64,000 nt of DNA from Paraglaciecola hydrolytica (GTDB lineage Bacteria > Pseudomonadota > Gammaproteobacteria > Enterobacterales > Alteromonadaceae), in contig NZ_LSNE01000010.1 in the NCBI RefSeq assembly GCF_001565895.1, positions 1-64,000 of the forward strand, read 5' to 3'. Below the pieces are notes generated by a model. The model was not told the origin of the DNA, did no database searches, and was given only the letters and a program-made list of their open reading frames with translations. Positions within the stretch are counted from its first letter, which is position 1. Each line of letters opens with the position of its first letter. Positions 18,717-28,745 of this stretch are shown here, one piece after another. A program made the translations under genes and the position numbers.

Positions 18717-19273
18717 GCCTTTCCTCCTAATTCTGCTAATGACACACAAGGTTTGTATTCGCCCGGAATAGGCAGGTAATTTAAAAAGTTTTCAGCGATT
18801 TGCTCTGAGCTTAAGAAGTAGGCAACGGTTTGCTGTTTGATATCCATATAAGCCCAGTAAGCCTTGCTTTGTTTATCTTCCAATTCTAGCTTTTGCAATA
18901 AGGTCACTTGTTGATCCTTTGACAGCTCTGCAAATTTGTTGGTGGCTAAGTACTGGCGCAGATCGGCAAACAAATCAGCGAACTTAGCTTGATAGTCAGG
19001 CATAAATACCACACCAAACATCTGATCCATCATGAGGTTAGTACCTACGTCAGTAGCTGATGGGCTATCAGTCTTGGGTAAAATCACGTCCATGATGTGG
19101 CTAATTAGTTGAAAATCATCCTGACTAAAAAAATGCAAGTTAGGTGTCGCTGAACCTGCTGTAGCAACAACGGGTTGTGGGCTACAACCGGATAACATGG
19201 CACTAGTCAGAGGCGCGCATAGTGCGGTACCTGTGAGCATGGCAGTGTATTTCAGAATATCGCGTCTGTTCAT
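18704..19273 (-). CDS. Gluconate 2-dehydrogenase subunit 3 family protein, Tat-type signal
   Basis: Small partner subunit of the GMC enzyme downstream, needed in this family for export and maturation of the flavoprotein. The N-terminus NRRDILKYTAMLTGTAL has a twin-arginine motif, and LSGC at the end of the signal region matches a lipobox, so it may be a Tat lipoprotein. The body (FFSQDDFQLISHIMDVILPKTDSPSATDVG) is the PF13618 pattern. I prefer the ATG at 19273 over a TTG two codons upstream. Confidence 0.88.
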   Translation of the reverse strand: MNRRDILKYTAMLTGTALCAPLTSAMLSGCSPQPVVATAGSATPNLHFFSQDDFQLISHIMDVILPKTDSPSATDVGTNLMMDQMFGVVFMPDYQAKFADLFADLRQYLATNKFAELSKDQQVTLLQKLELEDKQSKAYWAYMDIKQQTVAYFLSSEQIAENFLNYLPIPGEYKPCVSLAELGGKAWAI

Positions 19274-19446
19274 TATCAAGGCCTGTTTAAATGTGGAGTG
19301 TTATAACAAATCTATTACAAATAGTTGGCAAATTTACCACAAATCAGGACAGCAAATTCAACATAAGACAAAACGTAAAGCAGATAATATTTATCTGAAA
19401 AAGTGCCAAGTAAGCAGCGATTGCCTGCCAATCGAAGTGTTAACTC

Positions 19447-19460
19447 ATGACAATTGTCAT
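19447..19460. promoter_or_regulatory. Perfect 14-bp palindrome, candidate operator of the ABC/two-component operon
   Basis: ATGACAATTGTCAT is a perfect palindrome 85 bp before the ABC ATPase start; another ATGAC half follows at 19471. A second inverted repeat, AGTAGAC/GTCTACT, lies at 19500-19522. Binding by the LuxR-type regulator encoded in the operon is an inference. Confidence 0.45.
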
Positions 19461-19544
19461 CTTAGATTAATGACACTTGGGCCTGACCAAATTGCAGGGA
19501 GTAGACCATCATAGAGTCTACTAATAGTTACTCAGGTTTTGAAG

Positions 19545-20495
19545 ATGCAAATACAAGCTTCGGCAGATATTCAATCGAGCCAACATATCGTTGCACAAGT
19601 CAGCAATCTCAATAAATCCTTTGCGGGAAAAGTAGCCTTAAATAATCTTAATCTGAGCATTGAGGCAAATCAGGTGGTTGCGGTATTAGGCGCCAATGGC
19701 GCAGGCAAAACCACCTTGATCAATATTTTGTTAGGTAGATTACAAGCAGACGACGGCGAAATTAGTGTACTAGGTCAACCAGCGGGCAGCCTGATAGCCA
19801 AACGTCAAACGGGTGCAATGTTGCAAGTGGCTAATTTGCCCGAGACGCTAAAAATCAAAGAGCATATCCAACTTTTTCAAAGCTATTATCCCAAACCCAT
19901 GGACTACCAGAAAGTGATGGACTACGCCGGATTGCAAGATTTGCAACAACGTTATTCTCGTAAACTATCCGGTGGTGAAAAACAACGTTTGTTGTTTGCC
20001 CTGAGCATTTGCGGAAATCCCAAGCTACTGTTTTTAGATGAGCCCAGTGTGGGCATGGATGTCGAAGCTCGTCAGGGTTTGTGGCAAGCCATTCGTGACC
20101 TAAAAAATCAGGGAACTGCCATAGTATTAACCACCCATTATTTACAGGAAGCCGAAAGCTTAGCCGACCAGATTGTATTGCTCAAAAATGGCGAAATCAT
20201 CAAGCGGGGTAACAACGATGATTTCAGAGCGAGCGTGAGCCACAAGTTAATTCGTTTTGCTAGCAAGCTGGCATCAACTCACTTTGCTAATTTACCTGCT
20301 GTGGCCATGGTTTCACAAAGTGGTAAATACATTAGTTTGCAAAGCACCAATGCTAACCAAACCTTGCAGGCTCTTTTAACACTTGCGCCAGGTATTGAAG
20401 ATTTAACGGTACAAGGTGCAGGTTTAGAAGAGGCCTTTTTGCATCTCAATCAAAATAAACAAGCAGTCAACTTGCAAACCGCAGTGGGAGCCTAA
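19545..20495 (+). CDS. ABC transporter ATP-binding protein
   Basis: ATPase of an export-type ABC transporter. It has the Walker A GANGAGKTT, Q-loop MLQVAN, signature LSGGEKQRLLFAL, Walker B LLFLDEPSVGMD and H-loop TTHY. A C-terminal extension of about 90 residues is as in the CcmA/NatA group. I use the ATG at 19545 rather than the TTG two codons earlier. The permease gene starts 3 bp after the stop. Substrate unknown; linkage with DesK/DesR-type genes suggests a membrane or envelope stress role. Confidence 0.92.
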   Translation: MQIQASADIQSSQHIVAQVSNLNKSFAGKVALNNLNLSIEANQVVAVLGANGAGKTTLINILLGRLQADDGEISVLGQPAGSLIAKRQTGAMLQVANLPETLKIKEHIQLFQSYYPKPMDYQKVMDYAGLQDLQQRYSRKLSGGEKQRLLFALSICGNPKLLFLDEPSVGMDVEARQGLWQAIRDLKNQGTAIVLTTHYLQEAESLADQIVLLKNGEIIKRGNNDDFRASVSHKLIRFASKLASTHFANLPAVAMVSQSGKYISLQSTNANQTLQALLTLAPGIEDLTVQGAGLEEAFLHLNQNKQAVNLQTAVGA

Positions 20496-20498
20496 ACC

Positions 20499-21287
20499 AT
20501 GCTTAACACCAATCAAAACCTTAATGCTCTACACGACATGGACTATGTGCAATTAGCCCGACTCTATTGGCTAGAAACCAAATTTGAGTGGCTTAAAACG
20601 ATTCGCAATCCGGCATTTTCCCTACCGGCCTTGTCGTTTCCGGTGATTTTTTATCTGTTTTTTGGCGTATTGTTTAATCACGGTAATGTGCAGGCTTCGA
20701 GTTATTTGCTCTGTACTTATGGGGTGTTTGGCGTGATGGGGCCAGCGCTGTTTTCGTTTGGTGCTGGGCTTGCCATTGAACGTGGTCAAGGTTGGTTGGA
20801 TATTAAAGAAGCCTCACCTATGCCAGCCAGTGCTCAACTAATCTCTCGTTTAGTTGTGGCTATGCTATTTTCCTTGATCATAGTCATTAGTTTGAGTGTA
20901 GTTGCAGTGACCATGGCCGGAGTGCAGTTACAGCTTTGGCAGTGGTTAACCTTGATGGCGATTTGGGTATTAGGTGGTTTACCCTTTTGTTTGCTGGGTT
21001 TAGCTTTGGGTTTGGTATTAAAAGCGCAAAGTGCACCTGCAGTGGTTAACTTGATTTATCTGCCCTTGGCATTTTTATCCGGTTTATGGATGCCAATAAG
21101 CATGTTGCCTGGTTTTATGCAAAATTTTGCGCAGTTTTTACCGCCTTATCACCTTGCACAACTGGCTTTAAAGGTAGTCGATTTGGATGCTGGGCAGGAT
21201 AGTTGGCAGCATATCTTGGCATTATTGATTTATGCTGTAATATTTTTTGTATTATCACGCCTCGCCTTTAATAAAAAAGCTCGTTAA
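20499..21287 (+). CDS. ABC-2 type transporter permease
   Basis: Membrane half of the exporter. It is 262 residues with six hydrophobic segments, an amphipathic N-terminus and the ABC-2 style conserved stretch LIYLPLAFLSGLWMPISMLP before the last helices. It lies between the ATPase gene and the sensor kinase gene in a compact operon, and works with both by position. Confidence 0.88.
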   Translation: MLNTNQNLNALHDMDYVQLARLYWLETKFEWLKTIRNPAFSLPALSFPVIFYLFFGVLFNHGNVQASSYLLCTYGVFGVMGPALFSFGAGLAIERGQGWLDIKEASPMPASAQLISRLVVAMLFSLIIVISLSVVAVTMAGVQLQLWQWLTLMAIWVLGGLPFCLLGLALGLVLKAQSAPAVVNLIYLPLAFLSGLWMPISMLPGFMQNFAQFLPPYHLAQLALKVVDLDAGQDSWQHILALLIYAVIFFVLSRLAFNKKAR

Positions 21288-21301
21288 GCGGAATCAAGTC
21301 C

Positions 21302-22432
21302 ATGTTGAAGTTGTTGAAAGCTATAGATTATTGGCTGTTGCCACGAAATTTAGAAGAGCCTTACTCGCCTTATGTTTGGTTGATTTATTTGCCGATGTTT
21401 TTTGTGCCAGTGTTTTTTTATTTTCATAGTACATGGCAGTTTGTGGCGACTGGGTTGATCTGTATAGTGTTTTTAGCCCTGTATTTTCATTATTATTGGG
21501 TGAGTCTTGAGGCTAAGTTATGGCATTTAGTCGGCATCGTTGTATTGGGAGTAATAGCGGCCTATTTAACACCTACTGCCAGTACCTTGTTTATTTACGC
21601 CGCCGCCATGTGCCATAGTCTAAAAAGCATCAAACTGGCATATCAAGTATTAACAGGGATTATTGTTACTATCGTTTTGATTAGTTTGTTGTTTGACTAC
21701 GGTGTGTATTTTTATCTGCCTGCCTTAATTTTTTCTGTATTAACGGGTGTGACCTCTATTTATCAACAAGCTTTAAACGAGAAAAAACAAGAACTTATCC
21801 TTTCACAAAAAGAGGCTCAACGGCTGGCTAAAGTGGCTGAACGTGAGCGTATCGCCCGAGATTTGCATGATTTAATTGGCCATACTTTTTCAGTGATCAC
21901 CTTAAAAGCTGATCTTGCGGGGCGTATTCTGGATAAAGATCTCGCCAAGGCCAAACAGGAAATTAAACAAATTGAAGACATTTCTCGTGCGGCCTTAAGT
22001 CAAGTACGCGAGGTGGTATCGGGCTATCGCAGCAGTGATTTACTCAGTGAACTGGCCAATGCTAAAAACGTGTTTGCCAGCCTTAGTATCCAGTTTGATT
22101 ACCACTTATTTGATTTAACTGAAACCCAGCTTGAAGCGGATATGCAAGCGAATAAAGAGCTGGCCATCGTATTGCGTGAATTAGTCACCAATATTATCAA
22201 ACACGCCAAGGCAACTAAGGTGAATGTTGAAGTTAAAAAGCAAGGTCAAGGTCTGGTTTTATTAGTGCAAGATGATGGCCAAGGCATGCCTGAAATGCAA
22301 AGCGCTAATTTGGGCTTTGGTTTAAAAGGTATTCAAGAACGTATAAACAAACTACATGGTTGGGTGAAACTGGATGCCGAATCAAAACAGGTAGGCACCT
22401 TAAGCGAAATCTACGTGCCTCTTTCTCAATAA
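21302..22432 (+). CDS. Sensor histidine kinase, DesK/NarL-partner type
   Basis: Membrane sensor with about five hydrophobic segments in residues 20-155. A HisKA_3 dimerisation helix follows (ERERIARDLHDLIGHTFSVI; phosphoacceptor His189), then a HATPase_c domain (ELVTNIIKHAKATKV; DDGQGMPE; GFGLKGIQERI). This is the layout of DesK, the Bacillus membrane-fluidity thermosensor. A pairing with the response regulator 12 bp downstream is nearly certain. What it senses is not known; control of the ABC genes in the same operon is the simplest model. Confidence 0.9.
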   Translation: MLKLLKAIDYWLLPRNLEEPYSPYVWLIYLPMFFVPVFFYFHSTWQFVATGLICIVFLALYFHYYWVSLEAKLWHLVGIVVLGVIAAYLTPTASTLFIYAAAMCHSLKSIKLAYQVLTGIIVTIVLISLLFDYGVYFYLPALIFSVLTGVTSIYQQALNEKKQELILSQKEAQRLAKVAERERIARDLHDLIGHTFSVITLKADLAGRILDKDLAKAKQEIKQIEDISRAALSQVREVVSGYRSSDLLSELANAKNVFASLSIQFDYHLFDLTETQLEADMQANKELAIVLRELVTNIIKHAKATKVNVEVKKQGQGLVLLVQDDGQGMPEMQSANLGFGLKGIQERINKLHGWVKLDAESKQVGTLSEIYVPLSQ

Positions 22433-22444
22433 AGCAGATCGAAC

Positions 22445-23062
22445 ATGCAAAAAATCAATATATTAATCGCCGAAGATCAAACCATGTTGTTGGATGCTTT
22501 GGCGACCATTCTAGAACTAGAAGATAATTTTCATGTTGTTAAACGCTGCACTAATGGTAAACATGCCCTTACTTACTTAAAGGCAGCTGATGCAGAGCGG
22601 GTAGATATCGTACTCACCGATATTGAGATGCCTGACGTTACAGGCCTTGAGTTGGCCCAACATATTTTTGATTCTAAACTTAGCGCTAAAACCATCATAC
22701 TGACGACCTTTGCGCGCAGTGGTTATTTACGCCGTGCCATGGATGCAGGGGTAAAAGGCTATTTACTCAAAGATTCACCCTCAGATGATTTGATCAAAGC
22801 CATAGTCAAAGTCCATGCTGGTGGCACGGCCATTGCGCCCGAACTGATGGTCGAGTCATGGATGGAAAAAGATCCCCTCAGCGACAAAGAACGTGCCGCT
22901 CTGCGTTTAGCCAAAGACGGACTAAGTACAGAACAGATCAGCGATAAACTATTTTTATCACCCGGCACAGTACGTAATTATTTGTCGTCGGCGGCCAGTA
23001 AACTCAATGCCAAAAATCGTATAGAAGCCGCCAGAATTGCCCATCAAAATGGTTGGTTGTAA
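22445..23062 (+). CDS. LuxR/NarL-family response regulator, DesR-like
   Basis: Receiver domain with phosphoacceptor Asp59 (VLTDIEMPD), Thr in ILTTFARSG and Lys in GYLLKDSP. It is followed by a GerE helix-turn-helix (LSTEQISDKLFLSPGTVRNYLSSAASKL). At 205 residues it has the same size and layout as DesR. It is the last gene of the operon and faces glpK tail to tail. It probably binds the palindrome at 19447-19460. Confidence 0.92.
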   Translation: MQKINILIAEDQTMLLDALATILELEDNFHVVKRCTNGKHALTYLKAADAERVDIVLTDIEMPDVTGLELAQHIFDSKLSAKTIILTTFARSGYLRRAMDAGVKGYLLKDSPSDDLIKAIVKVHAGGTAIAPELMVESWMEKDPLSDKERAALRLAKDGLSTEQISDKLFLSPGTVRNYLSSAASKLNAKNRIEAARIAHQNGWL

Positions 23063-23116
23063 TAAGTATTAGCTGAGCTAACACCTCAACTGAATACAGG
23101 GCTTTTCAACCCCCAG

Positions 23117-24601
23117 CTAAGTCGTGCAAATTCGCTCGACCGCATTAGTCCATTGAGCATACAGTACGTCCCGCTCATCTTTAGATAAGCTAGGTTTGAA
23201 GGTCGTTTCGCAGTACCACAGCAAACTGATATCTTCCAACGAGGGGTAAACACCAGCTTGCAGCCCAGCCAAATAAGCGACTCCCAATGCGGTTGTTTCC
23301 GTTATTGCTGGGCGATCAACTTCGGCGCCCAGAATGTTGGCAAGAAATCCCATCAACCAGTTATTTTTAACCATGCCACCGTCGACACGTAGATTGGTTG
23401 GCCTTACTCCGTCACTTTCCATGGCTTTTTGCAGATCTTTGGTTTGATAACAAACTGACTGTAAGCCCGCTGCGACAATTTCGTTAATTCCGGTATCTCT
23501 GGTTAAACCTAAGATCGCACCACGTGCGTCGGGATCCCAATAAGGGGCGCCTAAACCAGTAAAAGCCGGTACTAAAAATACGCTGCTGTTGGTATTGGCC
23601 ATCTTAGCTAAAGTTTCTGTTTGTGAGGCGTCGCTGATGAGTTTTAAGCCATCACGTAGCCATTGAATTGTTGCGCCCGCCATGAAGATACTGCCTTCCA
23701 AGGCATAAGTGGTTTTACCCTTTAATCGATAAGCCACGGTGGTGAGCAAACGATTTTTTGACTTGATGGGTTTGTCGCCAGTGTTGAGCACCATAAAACA
23801 ACCGGTACCATAAGTGCTTTTGGCCATGCCTGCTTTAAAACAAGTTTGGCCAAATAAGGCGGCTTGTTGGTCACCCGCCACTCCTTGAATGGGAATAGCA
23901 GCGCCCAGAATATCAGCTGCAGTCAGGCCAAACTCATCCGCACTATTAAGTACCTTAGGTAACATGGCTGCAGGAATGGCAAAGGTATTTAATAAAGTGT
24001 CATCCCAAGCTTGTTGGTGAATATCAAACAGCATGGTGCGCGATGCATTTGTTGCATCCGTGACGTGTGCTGCCCCCTGGGTAAAGCGCCAAATCAAAAA
24101 AGTATCTATGGTGCCAAACAGCAGTTGGCCTGAGTTAGCGTTGTCACGCGCACCTTCAACATTATCGAGCAGCCAATTAATTTTGCTGGCTGAAAAGTAA
24201 GGGTCGAGTAATAAGCCCGTAGTGTCGTTTATATACTCGACTAGTTTGTTATCTTGGCTGAGCTTTTGGCAAAGCGCTGCGGTGCGCCTGTCTTGCCACA
24301 CTATGGCATTGTAAATAGGCGTACCGGTGGTTTTATCCCATACCAAGGTTGTTTCCCGTTGGTTGGTAATGCCGATGGAGATAATTTGTCTGGGTTTTAT
24401 ATTGGCTTTGCTGATCACATCTCGGCACGAGCTTACTACGCTTTGCCAAATTTCTTCGGGGTCATGTTCAACCCAGCCATTGTTGGGATAATGCTGAGTA
24501 AATTCTTGCTGAGCACTAAAACACGGTTTGCCATCTAAAGAAAATAGCATCGCGCGCGAACTGGTTGTGCCTTGATCTATGGCTAATATGTAGTTTTGCA
24601 C
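23117..24601 (-). CDS. glpK: Glycerol kinase
   Basis: ATP-dependent phosphorylation of glycerol to sn-glycerol 3-phosphate in the cytoplasm. FGGY kinase of 494 residues with [12 protein letters not shown] at the start, [27 protein letters not shown], the [14 protein letters not shown] loop and GLQAGVY near the end. All are glycerol-kinase specific within the FGGY family. It stands alone: neither glpF nor glpD is next to it. It is convergent with the response regulator gene, and the 54-bp gap contains the small palindrome TTAGCTGAGCTAA. Confidence 0.96.
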   Translation of the reverse strand: MQNYILAIDQGTTSSRAMLFSLDGKPCFSAQQEFTQHYPNNGWVEHDPEEIWQSVVSSCRDVISKANIKPRQIISIGITNQRETTLVWDKTTGTPIYNAIVWQDRRTAALCQKLSQDNKLVEYINDTTGLLLDPYFSASKINWLLDNVEGARDNANSGQLLFGTIDTFLIWRFTQGAAHVTDATNASRTMLFDIHQQAWDDTLLNTFAIPAAMLPKVLNSADEFGLTAADILGAAIPIQGVAGDQQAALFGQTCFKAGMAKSTYGTGCFMVLNTGDKPIKSKNRLLTTVAYRLKGKTTYALEGSIFMAGATIQWLRDGLKLISDASQTETLAKMANTNSSVFLVPAFTGLGAPYWDPDARGAILGLTRDTGINEIVAAGLQSVCYQTKDLQKAMESDGVRPTNLRVDGGMVKNNWLMGFLANILGAEVDRPAITETTALGVAYLAGLQAGVYPSLEDISLLWYCETTFKPSLSKDERDVLYAQWTNAVERICTT

Positions 24602-24774
24602 CTTTATCTCCTCAACGTTTACCTAAGTGATACTGCAACATTCACATTCTGATAACAATCTCGGCATTGAAAATTCAGGCTATTTTGTGGCGAGAGCTCA
24701 ACTTGTTAAACATGCTGCCTGCAGATGCTGTTAGAATTGCGCTTAAGAGTGGGCGAACAACAAGAGTATGAGTT

Positions 24775-25962
24775 CTGAATAGTAAACAACTAGATGTTAT
24801 TGTGATTGGCGCAGGCGCCGCAGGTTTATTTTGTGCGGCAGAGGCGGGTAAACGTGGGCGCACAGTAGCCGTGCTCGACCATGCTAAACGCATAGGCGGT
24901 AAAATTTTAATGTCCGGTGGTGGACGCTGTAATTTTACTAATATGTACGCCTCCCACGAAAACTTTTTATCCGACAATAAACACTTTTGTAAGTCAGCTT
25001 TAAGCCGCTATACCCAGTGGGATTTTATTGGTTTAGTAGCCGAATACGGCATTGCCTACCACGAAAAAACCCTCGGCCAGTTGTTTTGTGACGACAGCGC
25101 CAAAGACATTCTCAATATGCTGCTCGGTGAATGCCAAAAGGCTGGCGCCAAAGTCACCAGTCAATGTGAAATTCTTAGCATCGAAAAGCTCGACAAGGGT
25201 TTTAAGCTCGACACTAACCAAGGGCAATATCAATGTGAGTCTTTGGTTATCGCCACAGGTGGTTTGTCGATGCCCAAACTCGGCGCTAGCCCCTTTGGTT
25301 ACAAAGTAGCTGAACAGTTTGGCCTCAAAGTTAAACCAACCCGAGCTGGTTTAGTTCCCTTTACCCTGCATGAACAAGACAAAGACGTATTAGCCGAACT
25401 GAGTGGTATATCACTCGATGCCCGTGCCACGTGCAACGATACCAGCTTTAACGAAAGTATCCTGTTTACCCATCGCGGTTTAAGTGGCCCAGCGGTATTA
25501 CAAATATCCTCTTTCTGGTTGCCGGGTCAGCCTGTGGAATTTGATCTTTTTCCCCATGGCGATTTACACGCTGAGTTACAAAAAGCCCTGCAACAACAGC
25601 CCGATATACTATTAAGCACCGCACTGTCTGCCCACTACGCCAAACGTTATGTGCAAACCGTACTGCCTTATTTAGGCCTCGACAATAAACCGCTGAAGCA
25701 ATACCAAGGCAAACAACTGCAACAGATTGCCGATGCCTTTCATCAGTGGCAACTTAAACCCAATGGTACCGAAGGTTATCGCACCGCTGAAGTCACTTTA
25801 GGTGGGGTCGATACCGACGAGCTATCATCTAAAACCATGATGGCCAAAAACGTCGAAGGTTTATATTTTATCGGCGAAGTCATGGATGTAACGGGCTGGC
25901 TAGGGGGCTTTAATTTTCAGTGGGCATGGAGTTCAGGTTGGGTAGCGGGGCAGGTGGTTTGA
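24775..25962 (+). CDS. NAD(P)/FAD-dependent oxidoreductase, YhiN/HI0933 family
   Basis: Flavoprotein of the HI0933-like family. It shows DVIVIGAGAAGLFCAAEAGKRG, ILMSGGGRCNFTNMY, and the C-terminal GEVMDVTGWLGGFNFQWAWSSGW, all diagnostic. Physiological substrate not established. The start is uncertain: an in-frame TGA is at 24769-24771. The only codons usable between it and the Rossmann strand are a CTG at 24775, which I give, and a GTG at 24802, which would remove the first beta strand (DVIV). An ATG at 24768 is out of frame and stops after four codons. Confidence 0.85.
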   Translation: MNSKQLDVIVIGAGAAGLFCAAEAGKRGRTVAVLDHAKRIGGKILMSGGGRCNFTNMYASHENFLSDNKHFCKSALSRYTQWDFIGLVAEYGIAYHEKTLGQLFCDDSAKDILNMLLGECQKAGAKVTSQCEILSIEKLDKGFKLDTNQGQYQCESLVIATGGLSMPKLGASPFGYKVAEQFGLKVKPTRAGLVPFTLHEQDKDVLAELSGISLDARATCNDTSFNESILFTHRGLSGPAVLQISSFWLPGQPVEFDLFPHGDLHAELQKALQQQPDILLSTALSAHYAKRYVQTVLPYLGLDNKPLKQYQGKQLQQIADAFHQWQLKPNGTEGYRTAEVTLGGVDTDELSSKTMMAKNVEGLYFIGEVMDVTGWLGGFNFQWAWSSGWVAGQVV

Positions 25963-26035
25963 TTGAGCGTGTCGGTCAAGCCATGTGTGGCGACATTAAA
26001 CCTAGGTAAACCCAAATTCACATCATCACCACTTT

Positions 26036-26800
26036 TTATCTTATAAGCAGTTCTGCGTATTCAGGTGTTTGTTCAAACTTGCGAGCGGCTTGCTGTAAGC
26101 GATTAACTATCGCCATATCTGAATTTTTGTTAATGGCGATATAGCTACTGCGTTCGTTTTCTGCGCTTATTTCTTTATACCTAATATCTACATCTTTTTT
26201 GTCTTGTTTATTTAAGATATTTCGAATATTCGTCGGATCTTCATAAACTAAGTCAACTCGACCATTGGCGAGTAAAGTAACCATGAGTTCGGAATCAGGC
26301 ACGATATACAGGTTTTTTTGCTCTGAGAAGCCATGAGCAGTGAGTTCGTTGTAATTTGCAGAGCCTAACACTATCGCAACCAATTTATTTTTGGCTTGCT
26401 GTATATGATCGACATGATTCTCTGGCTTGCTGGCCAAAGAAATAAACACTCTAGATAAATTACTGACTTTTATTATCCAATGAAAATCAGCCTCGCGGTC
26501 AGGTGTTTTTATCATGCTTAAAATCAAGGTATTGGGATTATTTTTTGCGGTTGAAAAAGCACGTACCCAAGGCATAAACTCAACTTTGGCTTCAAGTTGT
26601 GCTTCTTTTAGGACGGCTTGCAGAATTTCAAAGGAAGGACCTTTGCTCTCGCCGTTTTCATAATATTGCAATAGGTTGTTGTCATTGGCTACAGCGAGTA
26701 AATTAGTTTCTTGGCTTGCCTTCGCAAAAGTACTGAGAGAGGGGCTGAGACATAAAAATAATACAAGTGAGATTATTGTTAAATACATAAAAACTCTCAT
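26036..26800 (-). CDS. Periplasmic solute-binding protein, SBP_bac_3 type
   Basis: A secreted protein with signal peptide (residues 1-27) and the amino-acid-binding-protein fold: ILQAVLKEAQLEAKVEFMPWVRAF, then KNKLVAIVLGSANYNEL and GRVDLVYEDPTNIRNIL. There are no permease or ATPase genes nearby. In Alteromonadales such orphan proteins are often of unknown ligand and may serve sensors rather than transport. Confidence 0.82.
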   Translation of the reverse strand: MRVFMYLTIISLVLFLCLSPSLSTFAKASQETNLLAVANDNNLLQYYENGESKGPSFEILQAVLKEAQLEAKVEFMPWVRAFSTAKNNPNTLILSMIKTPDREADFHWIIKVSNLSRVFISLASKPENHVDHIQQAKNKLVAIVLGSANYNELTAHGFSEQKNLYIVPDSELMVTLLANGRVDLVYEDPTNIRNILNKQDKKDVDIRYKEISAENERSSYIAINKNSDMAIVNRLQQAARKFEQTPEYAELLIR

Positions 26801-26903
26801 TAGTGACTAGAGGGGAGAATAAACGCTATCCCTGATCTAATCAATGAGCGACAGGTTGATTTGGGCAGCAATGACTGAGTCAAACGGGCCGAAGGGCTTA
26901 AAC

Positions 26904-26932
26904 AAAAAAGCCAATCTGGTGATTGGCTTTTT
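26904..26932 (-). terminator. Terminator after purA (bidirectional)
   Basis: AAGCCAATC, loop TGGT, GATTGGCTT: a 9-bp stem flanked by an A run on one side and a T run on the other. On the minus strand it ends in six T and follows purA by 22 bp. Confidence 0.88.
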
Positions 26933-26954
26933 GAGTTAATGCTAAACGTTAAGT

Positions 26955-28274
<1,320 letters not shown>

Positions 28275-28344
28275 TTAGGCGGGGATTCTAACAAAAAACA
28301 ACCAGCATCTAAATAGCAAAATAAAGGGAGTTAGAAGTAAAAAG

Positions 28345-28530
28345 TCACAGCAGGTAAATTAAACTGACGATCCCGATGACTACCATGACTCCGCCCATAC
28401 TGCGTAACTGGTTTAAAGGCTGTTGGGCAACTTGCTGAATAAACTTTTGCCATTTGTTGGGAAACAGCATAGGGCCAAGGCCTTCAAAGATAAGTAATAA
28501 GGCTAAGGCCACTAATAAGGTATTAAGCAC
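28345..28530 (-). CDS. yjeT: DUF2065 family membrane protein YjeT
   Basis: A 61-residue inner-membrane protein of two helices with the family core FEGLGPMLFPNKWQKF between them. It has no known function, but is conserved upstream of purA in gammaproteobacteria. The start is GTG with AGGA eight bases upstream. In relatives hflK and hflC lie just upstream of yjeT; here that place is taken by the divergent GH67 gene. Confidence 0.9.
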   Translation of the reverse strand: MLNTLLVALALLLIFEGLGPMLFPNKWQKFIQQVAQQPLNQLRSMGGVMVVIGIVSLIYLL

Positions 28531-28647
28531 GGGCTATCCTGCTAAGTAAACTTGGGCAACATAGTAGCATGTAAACTTATTGGTGAGGTGCATGGCATTG
28601 CGGCTTTGTCGTTGATAATTAGCATATTTCAGTAACTGATTAATAAA

Positions 28648-28664
28648 TTGGGTAATTTTACCAA
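28648..28664. promoter_or_regulatory. Candidate operator before the GH67 gene
   Basis: TTGGGTAATTTTACCAA contains the inverted arms GGTAA and TTACC, 82 bp before the alpha-glucuronidase start. The TTGG...CCAA outline recalls UxuR/ExuR (GntR) sites, but the spacing is longer than their consensus. No regulator gene is adjacent. Confidence 0.3.
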
Positions 28665-28745
28665 GCAGCACTAAAGGTTAAGCTCGTCTTTAAGTTAAAT
28701 TAATGTAAATCCGCAATGTGGCGGTTTGAGTATTTGGAAAGTGAA

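Noticed and set aside
19197..19514. Plus-strand frame of about 105 codons before the ABC gene
   Set aside because: The first third is antisense to the small dehydrogenase subunit, and the remainder runs through the control region; no ribosome site or family resemblance.
24675..24977. Minus-strand frame of 100 codons at the start of the YhiN-type gene
   Set aside because: Mostly antisense to the strongly conserved FAD motif of the real gene; low-complexity Pro/Ala product.
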